DNA of 64,000 nucleotides, taken from NCBI RefSeq assembly GCF_030411995.1, contig NZ_JASNRC010000015.1, positions 83,349 to 147,348 of the forward strand. Reading direction: 5' to 3'. A model generated the notes under the pieces. It had not been told where the DNA came from. It ran no database searches and saw nothing but the letters and a program-made list of their open reading frames with translations. Positions 1 to 9,418 of this stretch are shown here, piece by piece. Source of the DNA: Massilia sp. YIM B02769 (GTDB lineage: Bacteria; Pseudomonadota; Gammaproteobacteria; Burkholderiales; Burkholderiaceae_D). A program made the position numbers and the translations under genes. Positions within the stretch are counted from its first letter, which is position 1. Every line of letters begins with the position of its first letter.

Positions 1-1321
1 CGACGAAAGCCGCCGCCACTTGCGGCACCTGGCTGATCGCCCAGCCGTCCTTGCTGTCCTTGCCCGACGCTTTGCTGATGCGGACCACGGCGCCCGGCGT
101 CAGGCGCACGGCGTCCCTGGCTTTCTCCGACAAGGCATTCGCCACAAACTTCAGCCCGGCGCCGGTGATGTCGAGCGTGTCGCCATCGATCGTCTCCACC
201 TTCACGCGTTTCGACGATGCTTCCAGCACCACGGCCGGTTCCAGCCCATCGCTGGACGGACGCTTCTGCAGCGCGTCGACAATCGCTTCCTCGCGTTCTT
301 CGGCGTCCACCGGCAGGTCGATGCGCGCTTCCGGGCCGCGGTAGCCGTGGCGCGCGTCGTAGGCCAGCACGTTGCGACGCACCGATTCGTAGGCCGATTT
401 CTGGTCGGCCTCGCGGATGGTGGTCGTCACACGGATGCCGCGCGTATAGGCTTCTTCCTTGAACTGGGCATACACGGCCTGGCGCGCCAGTTCGGCCACG
501 TACTCGGCGTGGGCACCGAATTCCTGCGGACGCGAATGGACGCGCATCGGTTCCTTCAGGGCTTGCGCATATTGGGCGTCGTCGATCTGCCGCAGGTCGT
601 GCAGGCGGCGCAGCACCTGTTCCTGGCGCTGCTTGGCGCGTTTCGGGTTCACGGCCGGGTTGTTGCGCGCGGGGTTCTGGGGCAGGCCGGCCAGCATCGC
701 GGTCTCGGCGACACTCAGTTTGTCGAGGTCCTTGCCGAAGTAGGCGCGCGCGGCGCTGGCAAAGCCGTAGGAACGCTGGCCCAGGTAGATCTGGTTCATG
801 TACAGCTCGAGGATCTGGTCCTTGGTCAGTGCATCCTCGATCTTGTAGGCGAGGGCGATCTCGTTGATTTTCCGGGACAGCTTCTTTTCCTTCGAAAGGA
901 AGAAGTTGCGCGCCACCTGCATGGTGATGGTCGACGCGCCGCCGGCGCCGAAGCCGCTGCGCAGGTTGGAGCCGACCGCGCGCGCGGCGCCCATCCAGTC
1001 GATGCCGCCGTGTTCGTAGAAGCGCGCATCCTCGATGGCGAGTACTGCGTTCTTCATCATCGGCGGGATCTGCGCGATCGGCACGAAGTCCCGATGTTCT
1101 TCGCCGAATTCGCCGATCAGGACGTTGTCGGCGGTGTAGATGCGCAGCGGGATCTTCGGCTTGTAATCGAGGACGGCGTCGATCGGCGGCACCTTGGGCA
1201 CGATGGCGGTGAACACATACAGCACGACGCCGACGATGAAGACCACGATCGCGGCCAGGATGAAGAAGATGAAACCGCCTTGGCGGCGTGGGGGCCTGGA
1301 TGGCCGGACGGATGTGGTCAA
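1..1321 (-). CDS. mrcA: Penicillin-binding protein 1A, N-terminal part (runs off left edge)
   Basis: Class A penicillin-binding protein that polymerises and cross-links peptidoglycan at the outer face of the inner membrane. Only the first 440 residues are in the window. A basic N-terminus is followed by one membrane helix (about residues 16-37), then glycosyltransferase-51 motifs: EDARFYEHGGID (catalytic Glu near 97), GASTITMQVARN, and KDQILELYMNQIYLGQ. The transpeptidase domain lies beyond the window. The chosen start is TTG at 1321-1319, because AGAGAG lies a few bases upstream and the protein then begins MTTSVRPSRPPRR, the usual short cytoplasmic tail. It is divergent from the OPT transporter gene. 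Family assignment is firm; the 1A designation comes from the overall match. Confidence 0.93.
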   Translation of the reverse strand, partial: MTTSVRPSRPPRRQGGFIFFILAAIVVFIVGVVLYVFTAIVPKVPPIDAVLDYKPKIPLRIYTADNVLIGEFGEEHRDFVPIAQIPPMMKNAVLAIEDARFYEHGGIDWMGAARAVGSNLRSGFGAGGASTITMQVARNFFLSKEKKLSRKINEIALAYKIEDALTKDQILELYMNQIYLGQRSYGFASAARAYFGKDLDKLSVAETAMLAGLPQNPARNNPAVNPKRAKQRQEQVLRRLHDLRQIDDAQYAQALKEPMRVHSRPQEFGAHAEYVAELARQAVYAQFKEEAYTRGIRVTTTIREADQKSAYESVRRNVLAYDARHGYRGPEARIDLPVDAEEREEAIVDALQKRPSSDGLEPAVVLEASSKRVKVETIDGDTLDITGAGLKFVANALSEKARDAVRLTPGAVVRISKASGKDSKDGWAISQVPQVAAAFV

Positions 1322-1410
1322 AACGGTTCTCTCTTGCAGGTGACTTGTGCGGGACGTTTGCGCAACGGTGACAAACGTGGGCATCGTGGATGCGGTCTCG
1401 GTCGGCGCAT

Positions 1411-1416
1411 TATAAT
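1411..1416 (+). promoter_or_regulatory. Candidate -10 element upstream of the OPT transporter gene
   Basis: A perfect TATAAT lies about 90 bases upstream of the OPT start codon in the 182-base divergent gap shared with the PBP1A gene. No convincing -35 hexamer is visible at 17 bp, so this is only a candidate. Confidence 0.3.
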
Positions 1417-1503
1417 CCGCTTTCTTTCGCCTCAAGCATGTGCCATAGTCTCGCTCCAGGCCTGCGCCAGACTGGCCGGAACATCCAGAACACAAGGAAC
1501 ACG

Positions 1504-3765
1504 ATGCCCTACGATCCCGCTCCTCCCGCCGTGAAGCCGTATATCCCGGCCACGGCGCAACTGCCCGAAATGACCATCCGCGCCCTCGTCATGGGCGTGG
1601 TGCTGGGGATGGTCTTCGGCGCCTCCTCGCTGTACCTGGTACTGAAGGTCGGCCTGACCGTCAGCGCCTCGATCCCGGTGGCGGTGATCGCCATCACCCT
1701 GTTCGGCATGTTCAAGAAGATGGGCGGGCGCGAGTCCACCATCCTCGAAAACAGCATCACGCAAACCGCCGGTTCGGCCGGCGAGTCGCTGGCATTCGGC
1801 CTGGGCGTGACCATGCCGGCGATTATGATCCTCGGCTTCGACCTCGAGATCTCGCGCGTGATGCTGGTCGGGATCCTGGGCGGGCTGCTCGGCATCCTGA
1901 TGATGATTCCGATGCGCCGCACCATGATTGTCGACGCCCACCGCGAACTGAAGTACCCGGAAGGCACCGCCTGCGCCGAGGTGCTGAAGGCGGCCGCCAC
2001 CGACACCTCGCGCGAAGCGGCCGGCGAAGTGCGCGTCGAAGGTTCCGACGCCGCGCGTGACGCCAAGCGCCGCGCCGCCATCATCTTCGGCGGCTTCGGG
2101 CTGGGCCTGTTATATAAGGTCGCGAACGTCTCGCTGAAGGGCTGGAAGGACGTCGCCAACTTCGAGTTCGGCGCGCCTTTGAAAGCCGGTTCGGCCGGCG
2201 CCGAGCTGTCGCCGGAACTGGTGGGCGTGGGCTACATCATCGGCCCGCGCATTGCCTTCACGATGGCAGCCGGCGGCGTGCTGTCCTACCTGATGCTGAT
2301 CCCGATGATCAAGTTCTTCGGCGAGCTGCTGACGGTGCCGCTCTCGCCCGCGACGATGCTCATCAAGGACATGTCGCCCGACGACATCCGCGACGCCTAC
2401 GTGCTGTACATCGGCGCCGGCGCCGTGGCGGCCGGTGGCCTGATTTCGCTGGTGCGTTCGCTGCCGTCGATCTGGAACGGCCTGAAGGGCGGCCTGGCTG
2501 GCATGGGCAAGAACAAGGCGAGCACGCCGAACGCCGGCCTGCGCACCGACCAGGACATCCCCTTCAAATGGGTGGCGATCGGCTGCCTGGCCATCATCGC
2601 CATCATCACCTTCGCCACGCCGCTGCACATGAATCTGCTCGGTGCGCTGCTGATCCTGGTGTTCGGCTTCCTGTTCGCCACCGTGTCCTCGCGCCTGACC
2701 GGCGAAGTCGGTTCCTCGTCGAACCCGATTTCCGGCATGGCCGTGGCCACGCTGCTGTTCACCTGCCTGATCTTCCTGCTGATGGGCTGGACCGGCGGCC
2801 GTTATTACGTGACCGCGCTGTCGGTCGGCGCCATCGTCTGCATCGCCGCGAGTAATGCCGGCACCACCTCGCAGGACTTGAAGACCGGCTTCCTGGTCGG
2901 CTCGACGCCGCGCCTGCAGCAGTACGCGATTTTGTGCGGCGCCTTTGCTTCGGCGCTGATCCTGGGGCCGATTTTGCTGAAGCTGAACGATGCCGGTACC
3001 GTGTACGTGCCGGCGGCCCAGGTGGCGCCCGGCGTGACGGTCGACGCGAGCAAGCTGACGGAGACCGCGCAGCTGCAGGGCCCGCAGGCCGAGAGCGGCA
3101 GCAAGACGTATAAAGTCTGGCGCAAGCTTGACACCGTCGGCGGCCCGGAAGGCAAGTACCTGGTGGCCGACGACGGCAAGCTGGCCTACCTGGTCGACCC
3201 GGGCATCAACGGCCACTATCACCAGCGTCCGGACGGCACGGAAGTCAAGAAGTACGATGCGCCGAAGGCGGTGCTGATGTCCTACATCATCAAGGGCATC
3301 CTCGACCAGCAGCTGCCTTGGACGCTGGTGCTGTTCGGCGTGATGATCTCGGTGGTGCTGGAACTGGCCGGCATCCAGGCGCTGGCCTTCTCGGTGGGCG
3401 TGTACCTGCCGCTGGTGTCGACGCTGCCGATCGCTGTCGGTGGCGCGGTGCGCTGGGTGGCCGACCGCCGCAACAACAAGCTGCCGCAGTATGCCAAGCT
3501 GAATGACGAGGAACGCCAGGCCGCGGGCGACCGCAGCTCGGGCACCTTGCTGGCCTCGGGTTATATCGCGGGTGGCGCGCTGGCCGGCATCGTGATCGCG
3601 ATCACGGCGGGCGTGATGACCAACTTCGACAGCATGATGGCGAAGTGGGCGGAGGCGTCGAATCCGTTCTTCGCGGGGGTGAATGCGGACTTGCTGTCGC
3701 TGATACCGTATGCGGCGATTGTGCTGCTGCTGTATTGGGTGGCGCGCGAAAAGGCGCCGAAGTAA
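1504..3765 (+). CDS. OPT family oligopeptide transporter
   Basis: A 753-residue polytopic inner-membrane protein of the OPT family, which imports small peptides or metal-chelate compounds by proton symport. It has many hydrophobic helices, starting at about residue 20 (ALVMGVVLGMVFGASSLYLV), a cytoplasmic charged stretch near 160-195, and an extended hydrophilic loop near 510-590. The start at 1504 (MPYDPAPPAVKPY) is preferred over an upstream in-frame ATG at 1390 because AAGGA sits directly upstream and the extra 38 residues look like untranslated leader. A strong intrinsic terminator follows the stop. The substrate cannot be told from sequence. Confidence 0.9.
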   Translation: MPYDPAPPAVKPYIPATAQLPEMTIRALVMGVVLGMVFGASSLYLVLKVGLTVSASIPVAVIAITLFGMFKKMGGRESTILENSITQTAGSAGESLAFGLGVTMPAIMILGFDLEISRVMLVGILGGLLGILMMIPMRRTMIVDAHRELKYPEGTACAEVLKAAATDTSREAAGEVRVEGSDAARDAKRRAAIIFGGFGLGLLYKVANVSLKGWKDVANFEFGAPLKAGSAGAELSPELVGVGYIIGPRIAFTMAAGGVLSYLMLIPMIKFFGELLTVPLSPATMLIKDMSPDDIRDAYVLYIGAGAVAAGGLISLVRSLPSIWNGLKGGLAGMGKNKASTPNAGLRTDQDIPFKWVAIGCLAIIAIITFATPLHMNLLGALLILVFGFLFATVSSRLTGEVGSSSNPISGMAVATLLFTCLIFLLMGWTGGRYYVTALSVGAIVCIAASNAGTTSQDLKTGFLVGSTPRLQQYAILCGAFASALILGPILLKLNDAGTVYVPAAQVAPGVTVDASKLTETAQLQGPQAESGSKTYKVWRKLDTVGGPEGKYLVADDGKLAYLVDPGINGHYHQRPDGTEVKKYDAPKAVLMSYIIKGILDQQLPWTLVLFGVMISVVLELAGIQALAFSVGVYLPLVSTLPIAVGGAVRWVADRRNNKLPQYAKLNDEERQAAGDRSSGTLLASGYIAGGALAGIVIAITAGVMTNFDSMMAKWAEASNPFFAGVNADLLSLIPYAAIVLLLYWVAREKAPK

Positions 3766-3771
3766 AAGCAG

Positions 3772-3799
3772 AACGGGCGCCAGTGGCGCCCGTTTTTTA
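3772..3799 (+). terminator. Rho-independent terminator of the OPT gene
   Basis: A 10-bp perfect stem (AACGGGCGCC / GGCGCCCGTT) with a 3-base loop, running directly into TTTT, 6 bases after the OPT stop codon. Confidence 0.9.
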
Positions 3800-3838
3800 T
3801 TGGTAGTCGATGTGTTGCGTGGTCATTGGCGGTGCAAC

Positions 3839-3894
3839 GGTGGGGACGAGTCCCCACCCTACAACGGCGCGTAGGGTGGGGACTCGTCCCCACC
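3839..3894. repeat. Nested inverted repeat, locus 1 (core GGGGAC/GTCCCC)
   Basis: Two 24-base arms (3839-3862 and 3871-3894) are perfect inverted copies separated by 8 bases. Each arm contains its own palindrome, GTGGGGAC-GA-GTCCCCAC, flanked on one side by CCCTAC (or GTAGGG). It lies between the convergent OPT and epimerase-like genes. It is one of eight related loci in the window; in this copy both arms carry the same core. Confidence 0.9.
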
Positions 3895-3913
3895 AGCTCC
3901 CACAGTTTGACAA

Positions 3914-4837
3914 TCAAACAAACGCCAGATCATGCGTCCGAATCACATCATCGAGCCACGCATCCGAATGGCTGAACCGATACCCGAGATCCAGGGCGCG
4001 CGACGTATCCAGCACCATCGGCTCGGCGAAATCAAATGGCGATAACACGCCCGGCGCCGTCGGCTCATTCACGCGGCGATACCGCGCCGGCGCATCCAGC
4101 GCCTTCGCCACCCGCCGATACAACCCATGTGCCGACAGCGGCCCGCCCGACGCGGCATTCACCGCCCCGGTAAATTCCTGAGTACCGGCCCAGTCCAGGA
4201 AAGCCGCCGCCTCCTGTGTCCCGAGGAACGACACTGCCGCCCCCGCATGCGCATACGGCAGCGCCGCGCCGGCTCGCAGCAAATCGACGTAATACGCCAG
4301 CCTCCCTGTAAATTCCTCCGGCCCGCCCAGCACGTGCGCCAGGCGCGCGGTCACCAGCGGCAGCGAGCCGTCGCGGTACAGGTAAGCCTCGGCCTGCACC
4401 TTGCCGGCGACGTAGCTTTCCACCGCCAGTGTCGGATCGTGCCAGGGATAGCCGGTATCGATCGCCTGCGCCAGCACAGGCAGGTCGTCCTCGCATAGGG
4501 AAGCCGCGCGCGGCCGGATCCCGCGGTACACGTCGATCGTCGAGGTCATCACATAACGCCCGACCTTGCCGGCAAAGGTGCGCACCGCGATCGCCGCGTC
4601 CAGCGGGCTGTAGCACATCTGGTCGAACACCACGTCGTAGCGCTTGCCCGCAAAGGCGCTGCGCATGGCGGCGTCAACGCGGCGGTCGACGCGGATGCGG
4701 TCGATACGCGCGCCGAACGGATCGGGCGCATAGCCGCGCGTGGCGATCGTCACGCAGTGCCCGGCGCGCACCAGGCGCTGCACCAGCAGCTTGCCGAAAT
4801 AGCGGGTCCCGCCGATCACCAGTACTTCCTTCTGCAT
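3914..4837 (-). CDS. NAD(P)-dependent epimerase/dehydratase-like protein
   Basis: A 307-residue short-chain dehydrogenase-like protein of the extended (epimerase) type. The N-terminal Rossmann nucleotide-binding motif is visible at residues 6-14 (VIGGTRYFG), where the usual GxxGxxG is altered to GGTRYFG, as in the CSP41/isoflavone-reductase-like branch. TSTIDVYRG near residue 98 stands where the catalytic Ser/Tyr region is expected, but a classical YxxxK is not obvious, so it may bind rather than oxidise a sugar nucleotide. CAAGGAGACGCC precedes the ATG. The gene is divergent from a LysR regulator 105 bases away, a common target relationship. Confidence 0.8.
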   Translation of the reverse strand: MQKEVLVIGGTRYFGKLLVQRLVRAGHCVTIATRGYAPDPFGARIDRIRVDRRVDAAMRSAFAGKRYDVVFDQMCYSPLDAAIAVRTFAGKVGRYVMTSTIDVYRGIRPRAASLCEDDLPVLAQAIDTGYPWHDPTLAVESYVAGKVQAEAYLYRDGSLPLVTARLAHVLGGPEEFTGRLAYYVDLLRAGAALPYAHAGAAVSFLGTQEAAAFLDWAGTQEFTGAVNAASGGPLSAHGLYRRVAKALDAPARYRRVNEPTAPGVLSPFDFAEPMVLDTSRALDLGYRFSHSDAWLDDVIRTHDLAFV

Positions 4838-4863
4838 GGCGTCTCCTTGAAGAATCGACTATA

Positions 4864-4883
4864 TTTTGTGCTCAGCAGCAAAA
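4864..4883. promoter_or_regulatory. Candidate LysR-type operator in the divergent gap
   Basis: A short dyad TTTTG-N10-CAAAA lies in the A/T-rich 105-base gap between the epimerase-like gene and the divergent LysR gene. The T-N11-A form and position fit a LysR recognition site, but the arms are only 5 bp. Confidence 0.35.
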
Positions 4884-4942
4884 ACCGGCAAACAAGAAAA
4901 ATCGCTCACTATGAATAAGAAAAACTTACGTCAGGACGCGGC

Positions 4943-5842
4943 ATGAAACCGCTGCGCAGCCTGTCCGGCCTCATTGATTTCGAATGCGCGGCGCGCTGGG
5001 GCAGTTTCAAGCTGGCGGCGCGCGAGCTGCACAAGACGCCGGCCGCGGTCAGTTTGCAGGTCAAGCAGCTCGAGGAAACAGTCGGCTTTCCGCTGTTCGT
5101 GCGCCACCCGCGCCATATCTCGCTGACCGCCAAGGGCGAGGAGCTGGCGATTGCCATCGGGCGCATGCTGGGCGACTTGCGCGCCAAGGTCGGCGCCCTG
5201 CAGCGCGGCGACGAGGAGTCGGTGCTGCGCATCTCGACCACGCATTCCTTTGCGATCAAGTGGCTGGTGCCGCGCATGCACCGCTTCACCCGGCAGTATC
5301 CCGAGCTGGATATCCGCATCGATTCCAACGATGCGCCGGTCGACCTGGAAGCCGACACCACCGATGTCGCGATCCGCTACGGCACCGTGCGCGACGGCGA
5401 CCCGGCGCTGCTGTTCCGCGAGCGCCTGGTGCCGGTGTACAGCCCGGAGCTGCTGGCCGAGGGACAGCCCGACCTGACCCTGGCGGACCTGGCGCAGCAG
5501 CCGCTGTTGTGCGAAAAATCGCCCGAGTCCTGGCTCCAGCTGCTCAACGAGAACCGCGCGCTGAAGGGCAAGTACGATTTCTCGCGCGGCTATAGCCATT
5601 GGGGCGTGCTGGTGCAGGCGGCGGTGGCGGGGCAGGGCGTGGCCCTGGTGCCCTACGGGATCGCCTGCCAGGACATCGCCTCGGGGGCATTGCGGCAGAT
5701 TTCGTGCCGCAGCGCGCCCTTCGACATGGGTTACCGCTTCCTCGCCAATCCGCACAAGGAAAGCATGCGCAAGGTGCAGCGCTTCCGCGCATGGATGGTG
5801 AGCGAGATGGAAGGGATGCAGCGCGCGCTGGATGAGGCCTAG
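4943..5842 (+). CDS. LysR-family transcriptional regulator (GcvA-like)
   Basis: A 299-residue LysR regulator. The winged helix-turn-helix covers residues about 8-65, with the typical recognition segment AVSLQVKQLEETVGFPLF. The rest is the periplasmic-binding-protein-like effector domain; the style (FVRHPRHISLTAKGEEL, then WLVPRMHRF) is that of the GcvA subgroup. Its likely target is the divergent epimerase-like gene, and probably itself. The TAG stop codon coincides with the first bases of repeat locus 2 (CCTAGGGTGG), so the repeat abuts or even supplied the stop. Confidence 0.9.
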   Translation: MKPLRSLSGLIDFECAARWGSFKLAARELHKTPAAVSLQVKQLEETVGFPLFVRHPRHISLTAKGEELAIAIGRMLGDLRAKVGALQRGDEESVLRISTTHSFAIKWLVPRMHRFTRQYPELDIRIDSNDAPVDLEADTTDVAIRYGTVRDGDPALLFRERLVPVYSPELLAEGQPDLTLADLAQQPLLCEKSPESWLQLLNENRALKGKYDFSRGYSHWGVLVQAAVAGQGVALVPYGIACQDIASGALRQISCRSAPFDMGYRFLANPHKESMRKVQRFRAWMVSEMEGMQRALDEA

Positions 5843-5964
5843 GGTGGACCGGGCTGCGAGAGGCGGTGTCCCGTCCACGCGGCGAGCGTTATCGGCGTGA
5901 AGTCGCGTCGGATGATCTTGCGGCAGGCGATCGACGCGTGGACGGCAAAGCCGTCCACCCTACG
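5840..5964. repeat. Nested inverted repeat, locus 2 (core GGACGG/CCGTCC)
   Basis: The left arm, from 5840, is the long asymmetric form starting TAGGGTGGACCGGGC and ending GTCCACGCGG. The right arm (5935-5964) is CGCGTGGACGG-caaa-CCGTCCACCCTACG. It sits between the convergent LysR and POT genes, immediately before a bidirectional terminator. Confidence 0.8.
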
Positions 5965-5994
5965 AAAAACGGCAGCCCGAAGGCTGCCGTTTTT
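5965..5994. terminator. Bidirectional intrinsic terminator
   Basis: AAAAACGGCAGCC and GGCTGCCGTTTTT form a 13-bp perfect stem with a 4-base loop (CGAA). With A and T runs on the two sides it can end transcription of both the LysR gene (+) and the POT transporter gene (-). Confidence 0.9.
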
Positions 5995-6016
5995 AATGTG
6001 AACCTGAGGACTGCGC

Positions 6017-7522
6017 TTACTTCACGCCGTGCATCAGCTTCTGGATCAGCGGTGCGATCAGGAACAGCAGCACGCCGCCGCCCACCAGCGACCAGAAGCC
6101 GAAGGTGTAGCCGTCGAGTGCCGAGACGATCGACATGCCCGACTCGCCCGAGACGTGCGAAGCGAAGATGCCCGACAGGTTGTTGCCGATACCGGTCGAC
6201 AGGAACCAGCCGCCCATGCCCAGGCCGACCAGGCGCACCGGGGCCAGCTTGGTGACCATCGACAGGCCGATCGGCGACAGGCAGAGTTCACCGATCGACT
6301 GGATCACGTAGACCATGAACAGGGTCCAGAACGGGATCTTGTTGTTGGCGTCGACCAGGCTCGACAGGGCGAACATCAGCAGGCCGAAGGCGAGGCCGTT
6401 GAAGATCAGGCCGAGGCCGAACTTGCGCGGGATCGACGGATTCGCGTTGCGCTTGCCGAGCATGACCCAGATGGCGGCGATGATCGGTGCGCAGGCGATG
6501 ATGGCGACCGAGTTCACACTCTGGAACCAGGCGACCGGGAAGATCCAGCCGGCCAGGTCGCGGTCGACGATCTTGTCGGCCAGGAAGGTGAACGAGCTGC
6601 CCGCCTGTTCGAAGAACATCCAGAACAGGATGTTGAAGGCGAAGATGATCATCATGGCGATGGTCTTGTCGCGCGCGACCTTGCCGTTGCGGATACCTTC
6701 GACCATCAGCATCAGCGCCAGGGCGATGAACAGCACGGTCAGGATGACCTGCAGGGTGCCGGCGCCGAGTTTCAGCAGGAAGTACACGCCAGGGATGACG
6801 ATGATGCTGCCGACGATGACGGCGATCGAGCGGCCGTAGCCTTGCGCATTGGCTTCCGGGGCGCCGATGCCGGCCAGGGTCTTGCGGCCGATGTAGAACC
6901 ACACGAGGCTGATCAGCATGCCGATGCCGGATGCGAAGAACACGACCTTGTAGGCCGGGGTGTCCGGGTTGCCGAACTGCTGGGCCAATACCTGGGTCAG
7001 AATCGGCGCGATGAAGGCGCCGGTGTTGATGCCCATGTAGAAGATGGTGAAGCCCGAATCGCGGCGGGTGTCGTTCAGCGCATAGAGTTTACCGACCATG
7101 GTCGAGATGTTCGGCTTGAACATGCCGTTACCGACGATGATGGTGGCGAGACCGAGCTTGAACACGTCTTCGCTCGGTATCGTGATCATGAACAGGCCGG
7201 CGGCCATGAACACGGCGCCGATCAGGATCGAGCGCTGGTAGCCGATGACGCGGTCGGCGATCAGGCCGCCGAAGACGGCGCCGGCATACACCAGCGCGAG
7301 GTAGGAACCGTAGGTCAGGTTGGCGCTGGCCTGGCCGACGGCGCTGCCGTCGTAGAATTGGGCGACGATGTAGAGCACCAGGGCCCAACGGATGCCATAA
7401 AAAGCGAAGCGCTCCCAGAATTCGGTCATGAACAGCATCCACAGCGGTGCTGGGTGGCCCATGATTTGTTTGAACTCTGGAATCGCGACCTTGTCGGCGG
7501 GTGTAGCAGCTGCACCGCTCAT
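6017..7522 (-). CDS. POT/PTR family proton-dependent peptide transporter
   Basis: A 501-residue major-facilitator protein that imports di- and tripeptides with protons. The hallmark ExxER motif of the first helix is present (TEFWERFAFYGIRW), followed by about 14 hydrophobic segments. The start at 7522 (MSGAAATPADK) is chosen because GGGGAGGAA lies 4 bases upstream; a TTG five codons earlier would place this ribosome site inside the coding region. Together with the OPT gene 2.3 kb away it suggests reliance on peptide uptake. It could be called DtpA/YdgR-like, but the exact orthologue is not clear. Confidence 0.92.
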   Translation of the reverse strand: MSGAAATPADKVAIPEFKQIMGHPAPLWMLFMTEFWERFAFYGIRWALVLYIVAQFYDGSAVGQASANLTYGSYLALVYAGAVFGGLIADRVIGYQRSILIGAVFMAAGLFMITIPSEDVFKLGLATIIVGNGMFKPNISTMVGKLYALNDTRRDSGFTIFYMGINTGAFIAPILTQVLAQQFGNPDTPAYKVVFFASGIGMLISLVWFYIGRKTLAGIGAPEANAQGYGRSIAVIVGSIIVIPGVYFLLKLGAGTLQVILTVLFIALALMLMVEGIRNGKVARDKTIAMMIIFAFNILFWMFFEQAGSSFTFLADKIVDRDLAGWIFPVAWFQSVNSVAIIACAPIIAAIWVMLGKRNANPSIPRKFGLGLIFNGLAFGLLMFALSSLVDANNKIPFWTLFMVYVIQSIGELCLSPIGLSMVTKLAPVRLVGLGMGGWFLSTGIGNNLSGIFASHVSGESGMSIVSALDGYTFGFWSLVGGGVLLFLIAPLIQKLMHGVK

Positions 7523-7774
7523 GCGGTTCCTCCCCAAATAGTTTGATAATCACTGTGTGTGTCGGAAGATCTTGACGATCTGATCTCCCAATCCGCGTGC
7601 ATTTTAGTGGAAATTGCAGAGCACAAGAAAATTATTTGCCATTGTGGTAAACACGCGCGCGCATGGTGCAGCGCTGCAAAAACAGGGCGCAAGGAAGCAG
7701 GCATGCTGTGCGCCTTTGTCGTATATTGGTGAAACAGCATTCGCTGTCATAAGAGTCGAATAAGGAAGACCTGT

Positions 7775-9145
7775 ATGAACTACGAAGTCGTCGATACCCT
7801 CATTTCTCCGGAAGGCCGGCTGGAAGTGCTGTCCAAGGCCGAAGTGGCCAAACTGCTCGACACCAGCCAGGGCGGCCTGTATTCCATATTCCGCAAGTGC
7901 GCACTGGCAGTCCTGAACTGCGGCAGTTCCATCGACGATGGCAAGGAACTGCTGGAGCGCTACAGCAGCTTCGATATCAGCATCATCCAGCGCGAGCGCG
8001 GCATCAAGCTCGATATCCGCGGCGCGCCGGCCATCGCTTTCGTCGACGGCAAGATGATCAAGGGGATCCACGAACACCTGTTCGCCGTGCTGCGCGATAT
8101 CGTGTTCGTGAATTTCGAAGTCACCGACAACCCGCGTTTCAACCTTGCGAAACCGGAAGGCATCACCGATGCCGTGTTCCACATCCTGCGCAACGCGAAT
8201 GTGCTGCAGCCGCAGCGCAATCCGAACCTGGTGGTGTGCTGGGGCGGGCACTCGATCAACCGCGTCGAATACAACTATTCAAAGGAAGTGGGTTATGCGC
8301 TTGGTTTGCGCGAGCTCGATATCTGCACCGGCTGCGGGCCGGGCGCGATGAAAGGCCCGATGAAGGGCGCGAACATCGGGCATGCCAAGCAGCGCCTGCA
8401 CGGCGGGCGTTATCTCGGCATTTCCGAGCCGGGCATCATTGCCGCCGAATCGCCGAATCCGATCGTGAACGACCTGATTATCATGCCGGACATCGAGAAG
8501 CGCCTGGAAGCGTTCGTGCGTGTCGGCCATGGGATTTGCGTGTTCCCGGGCGGCGCCGGCACGGCCGAGGAAATCCTGTACATCCTTGGCATCCTGCTGC
8601 ATCCGGATAATGCCGAGATGCCGTTCCCGCTGATTTTCACCGGTCCGGCCACGGCGCGCGAATACTTCGAGCAGATCGACGGTTTCATCGCCCAGACCCT
8701 GGGCGACAAGGCGCGTGCGCGTTACAAGATCATCATCGACGATCCGGATGCGGTGGCACGCGAAATGGCGGCGGGGATCAAGCAGGTGCGCGAATTCCGC
8801 AAGGCGCGCAGCGATGCCTATTACTTCAACTGGTTATTGAAGATCGACCAGGAATTCCAGCGCCCGTTCAAGCCGACCCACGAAAACATGCGCAATCTCT
8901 CGCTGCACAAGAACCAGGAAACGCATTTGCTGGCGGCGAACCTGCGCCGCGCGTTCTCGGGCGTGGTGGCGGGGAATGTGAAGGAGGAGGGGATTCGCGA
9001 GATCGAAAAGCACGGCAAGTACGAAATCCATGGCGATCCCGAGATCATGGGGCCGATGGATGCGTTGCTGGCGTCGTTCGTGGAGCAGAGCCGGATGAAG
9101 TTGCCGGGCAAGGCGTATGTGCCTTGCTACACCATCGTCCAGTAA
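7775..9145 (+). CDS. ppnN: Pyrimidine/purine nucleotide 5'-monophosphate nucleosidase
   Basis: A 456-residue cytosolic enzyme of the YgdH/PpnN family (LOG-like core), which hydrolyses nucleoside monophosphates to base and ribose 5-phosphate; in E. coli it is controlled by (p)ppGpp. The LOG signature is visible as FPGGAGTAEE near residue 262, together with GCGPGAMKGPMKG near 184. The length equals the E. coli protein (about 454). AAGGAAGACC precedes the ATG. It is divergent from the POT gene across 252 bases in which no further element is clear. Confidence 0.92.
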   Translation: MNYEVVDTLISPEGRLEVLSKAEVAKLLDTSQGGLYSIFRKCALAVLNCGSSIDDGKELLERYSSFDISIIQRERGIKLDIRGAPAIAFVDGKMIKGIHEHLFAVLRDIVFVNFEVTDNPRFNLAKPEGITDAVFHILRNANVLQPQRNPNLVVCWGGHSINRVEYNYSKEVGYALGLRELDICTGCGPGAMKGPMKGANIGHAKQRLHGGRYLGISEPGIIAAESPNPIVNDLIIMPDIEKRLEAFVRVGHGICVFPGGAGTAEEILYILGILLHPDNAEMPFPLIFTGPATAREYFEQIDGFIAQTLGDKARARYKIIIDDPDAVAREMAAGIKQVREFRKARSDAYYFNWLLKIDQEFQRPFKPTHENMRNLSLHKNQETHLLAANLRRAFSGVVAGNVKEEGIREIEKHGKYEIHGDPEIMGPMDALLASFVEQSRMKLPGKAYVPCYTIVQ

Positions 9146-9242
9146 GCCAAGGGGAGGGTGGACGGCGGGGCCGTCCATGTCGCCGCAGTCACGTGCGGGT
9201 GCATTGCGGTTTTCGTAGGGTGGGCACCCTGTGCCCACGCGG
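9146..9242. repeat. Nested inverted repeat, locus 3, left part
   Basis: The gap after ppnN first holds GGGTGGACGG-cgggg-CCGTCCATG (about 9155-9179), then at 9214-9242 an arm CGTAGGGTGGGCAC-cct-GTGCCCACGCGG. The matching inverted arm is at 9384-9411. No gene is seen in 9146-9852; open frames here are by-products of the tandem array. Confidence 0.8.
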
Positions 9243-9383
9243 AACGATATGCCATGTTGGCGCCATTTGATGCGCGATCAAAAGCAGGTGGCAGCGCATC
9301 CAAAAGTGTCATGTTGGCGCCATCGCAGTCGCAAGCGTTTCGGAGCGAATCAGCGCGGCAGCGGAATCCGGACGCGCACGTAA

Positions 9384-9411
9384 CCGCGTGGGCACGGAGT
9401 GCCCACCGTAC
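9384..9411. repeat. Nested inverted repeat, locus 3, right arm
   Basis: CCGCGTGGGCAC-gga-GTGCCCACCGTAC is the inverted partner of 9214-9242, with 141 bases between them. It ends 7 bases before the tandem array begins. Confidence 0.8.
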
Positions 9412-9418
9412 AGTTGCG

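Noticed and set aside
20..1534. Long plus-strand frame over the PBP1A gene
   Set aside because: It is the antisense shadow of a clear GT51 protein, with no protein-like sequence of its own.
3839..3894. Insertion-sequence ends or an attachment site
   Set aside because: Too short, no transposase or integrase in the window, and the same element recurs at seven other intergenic places.
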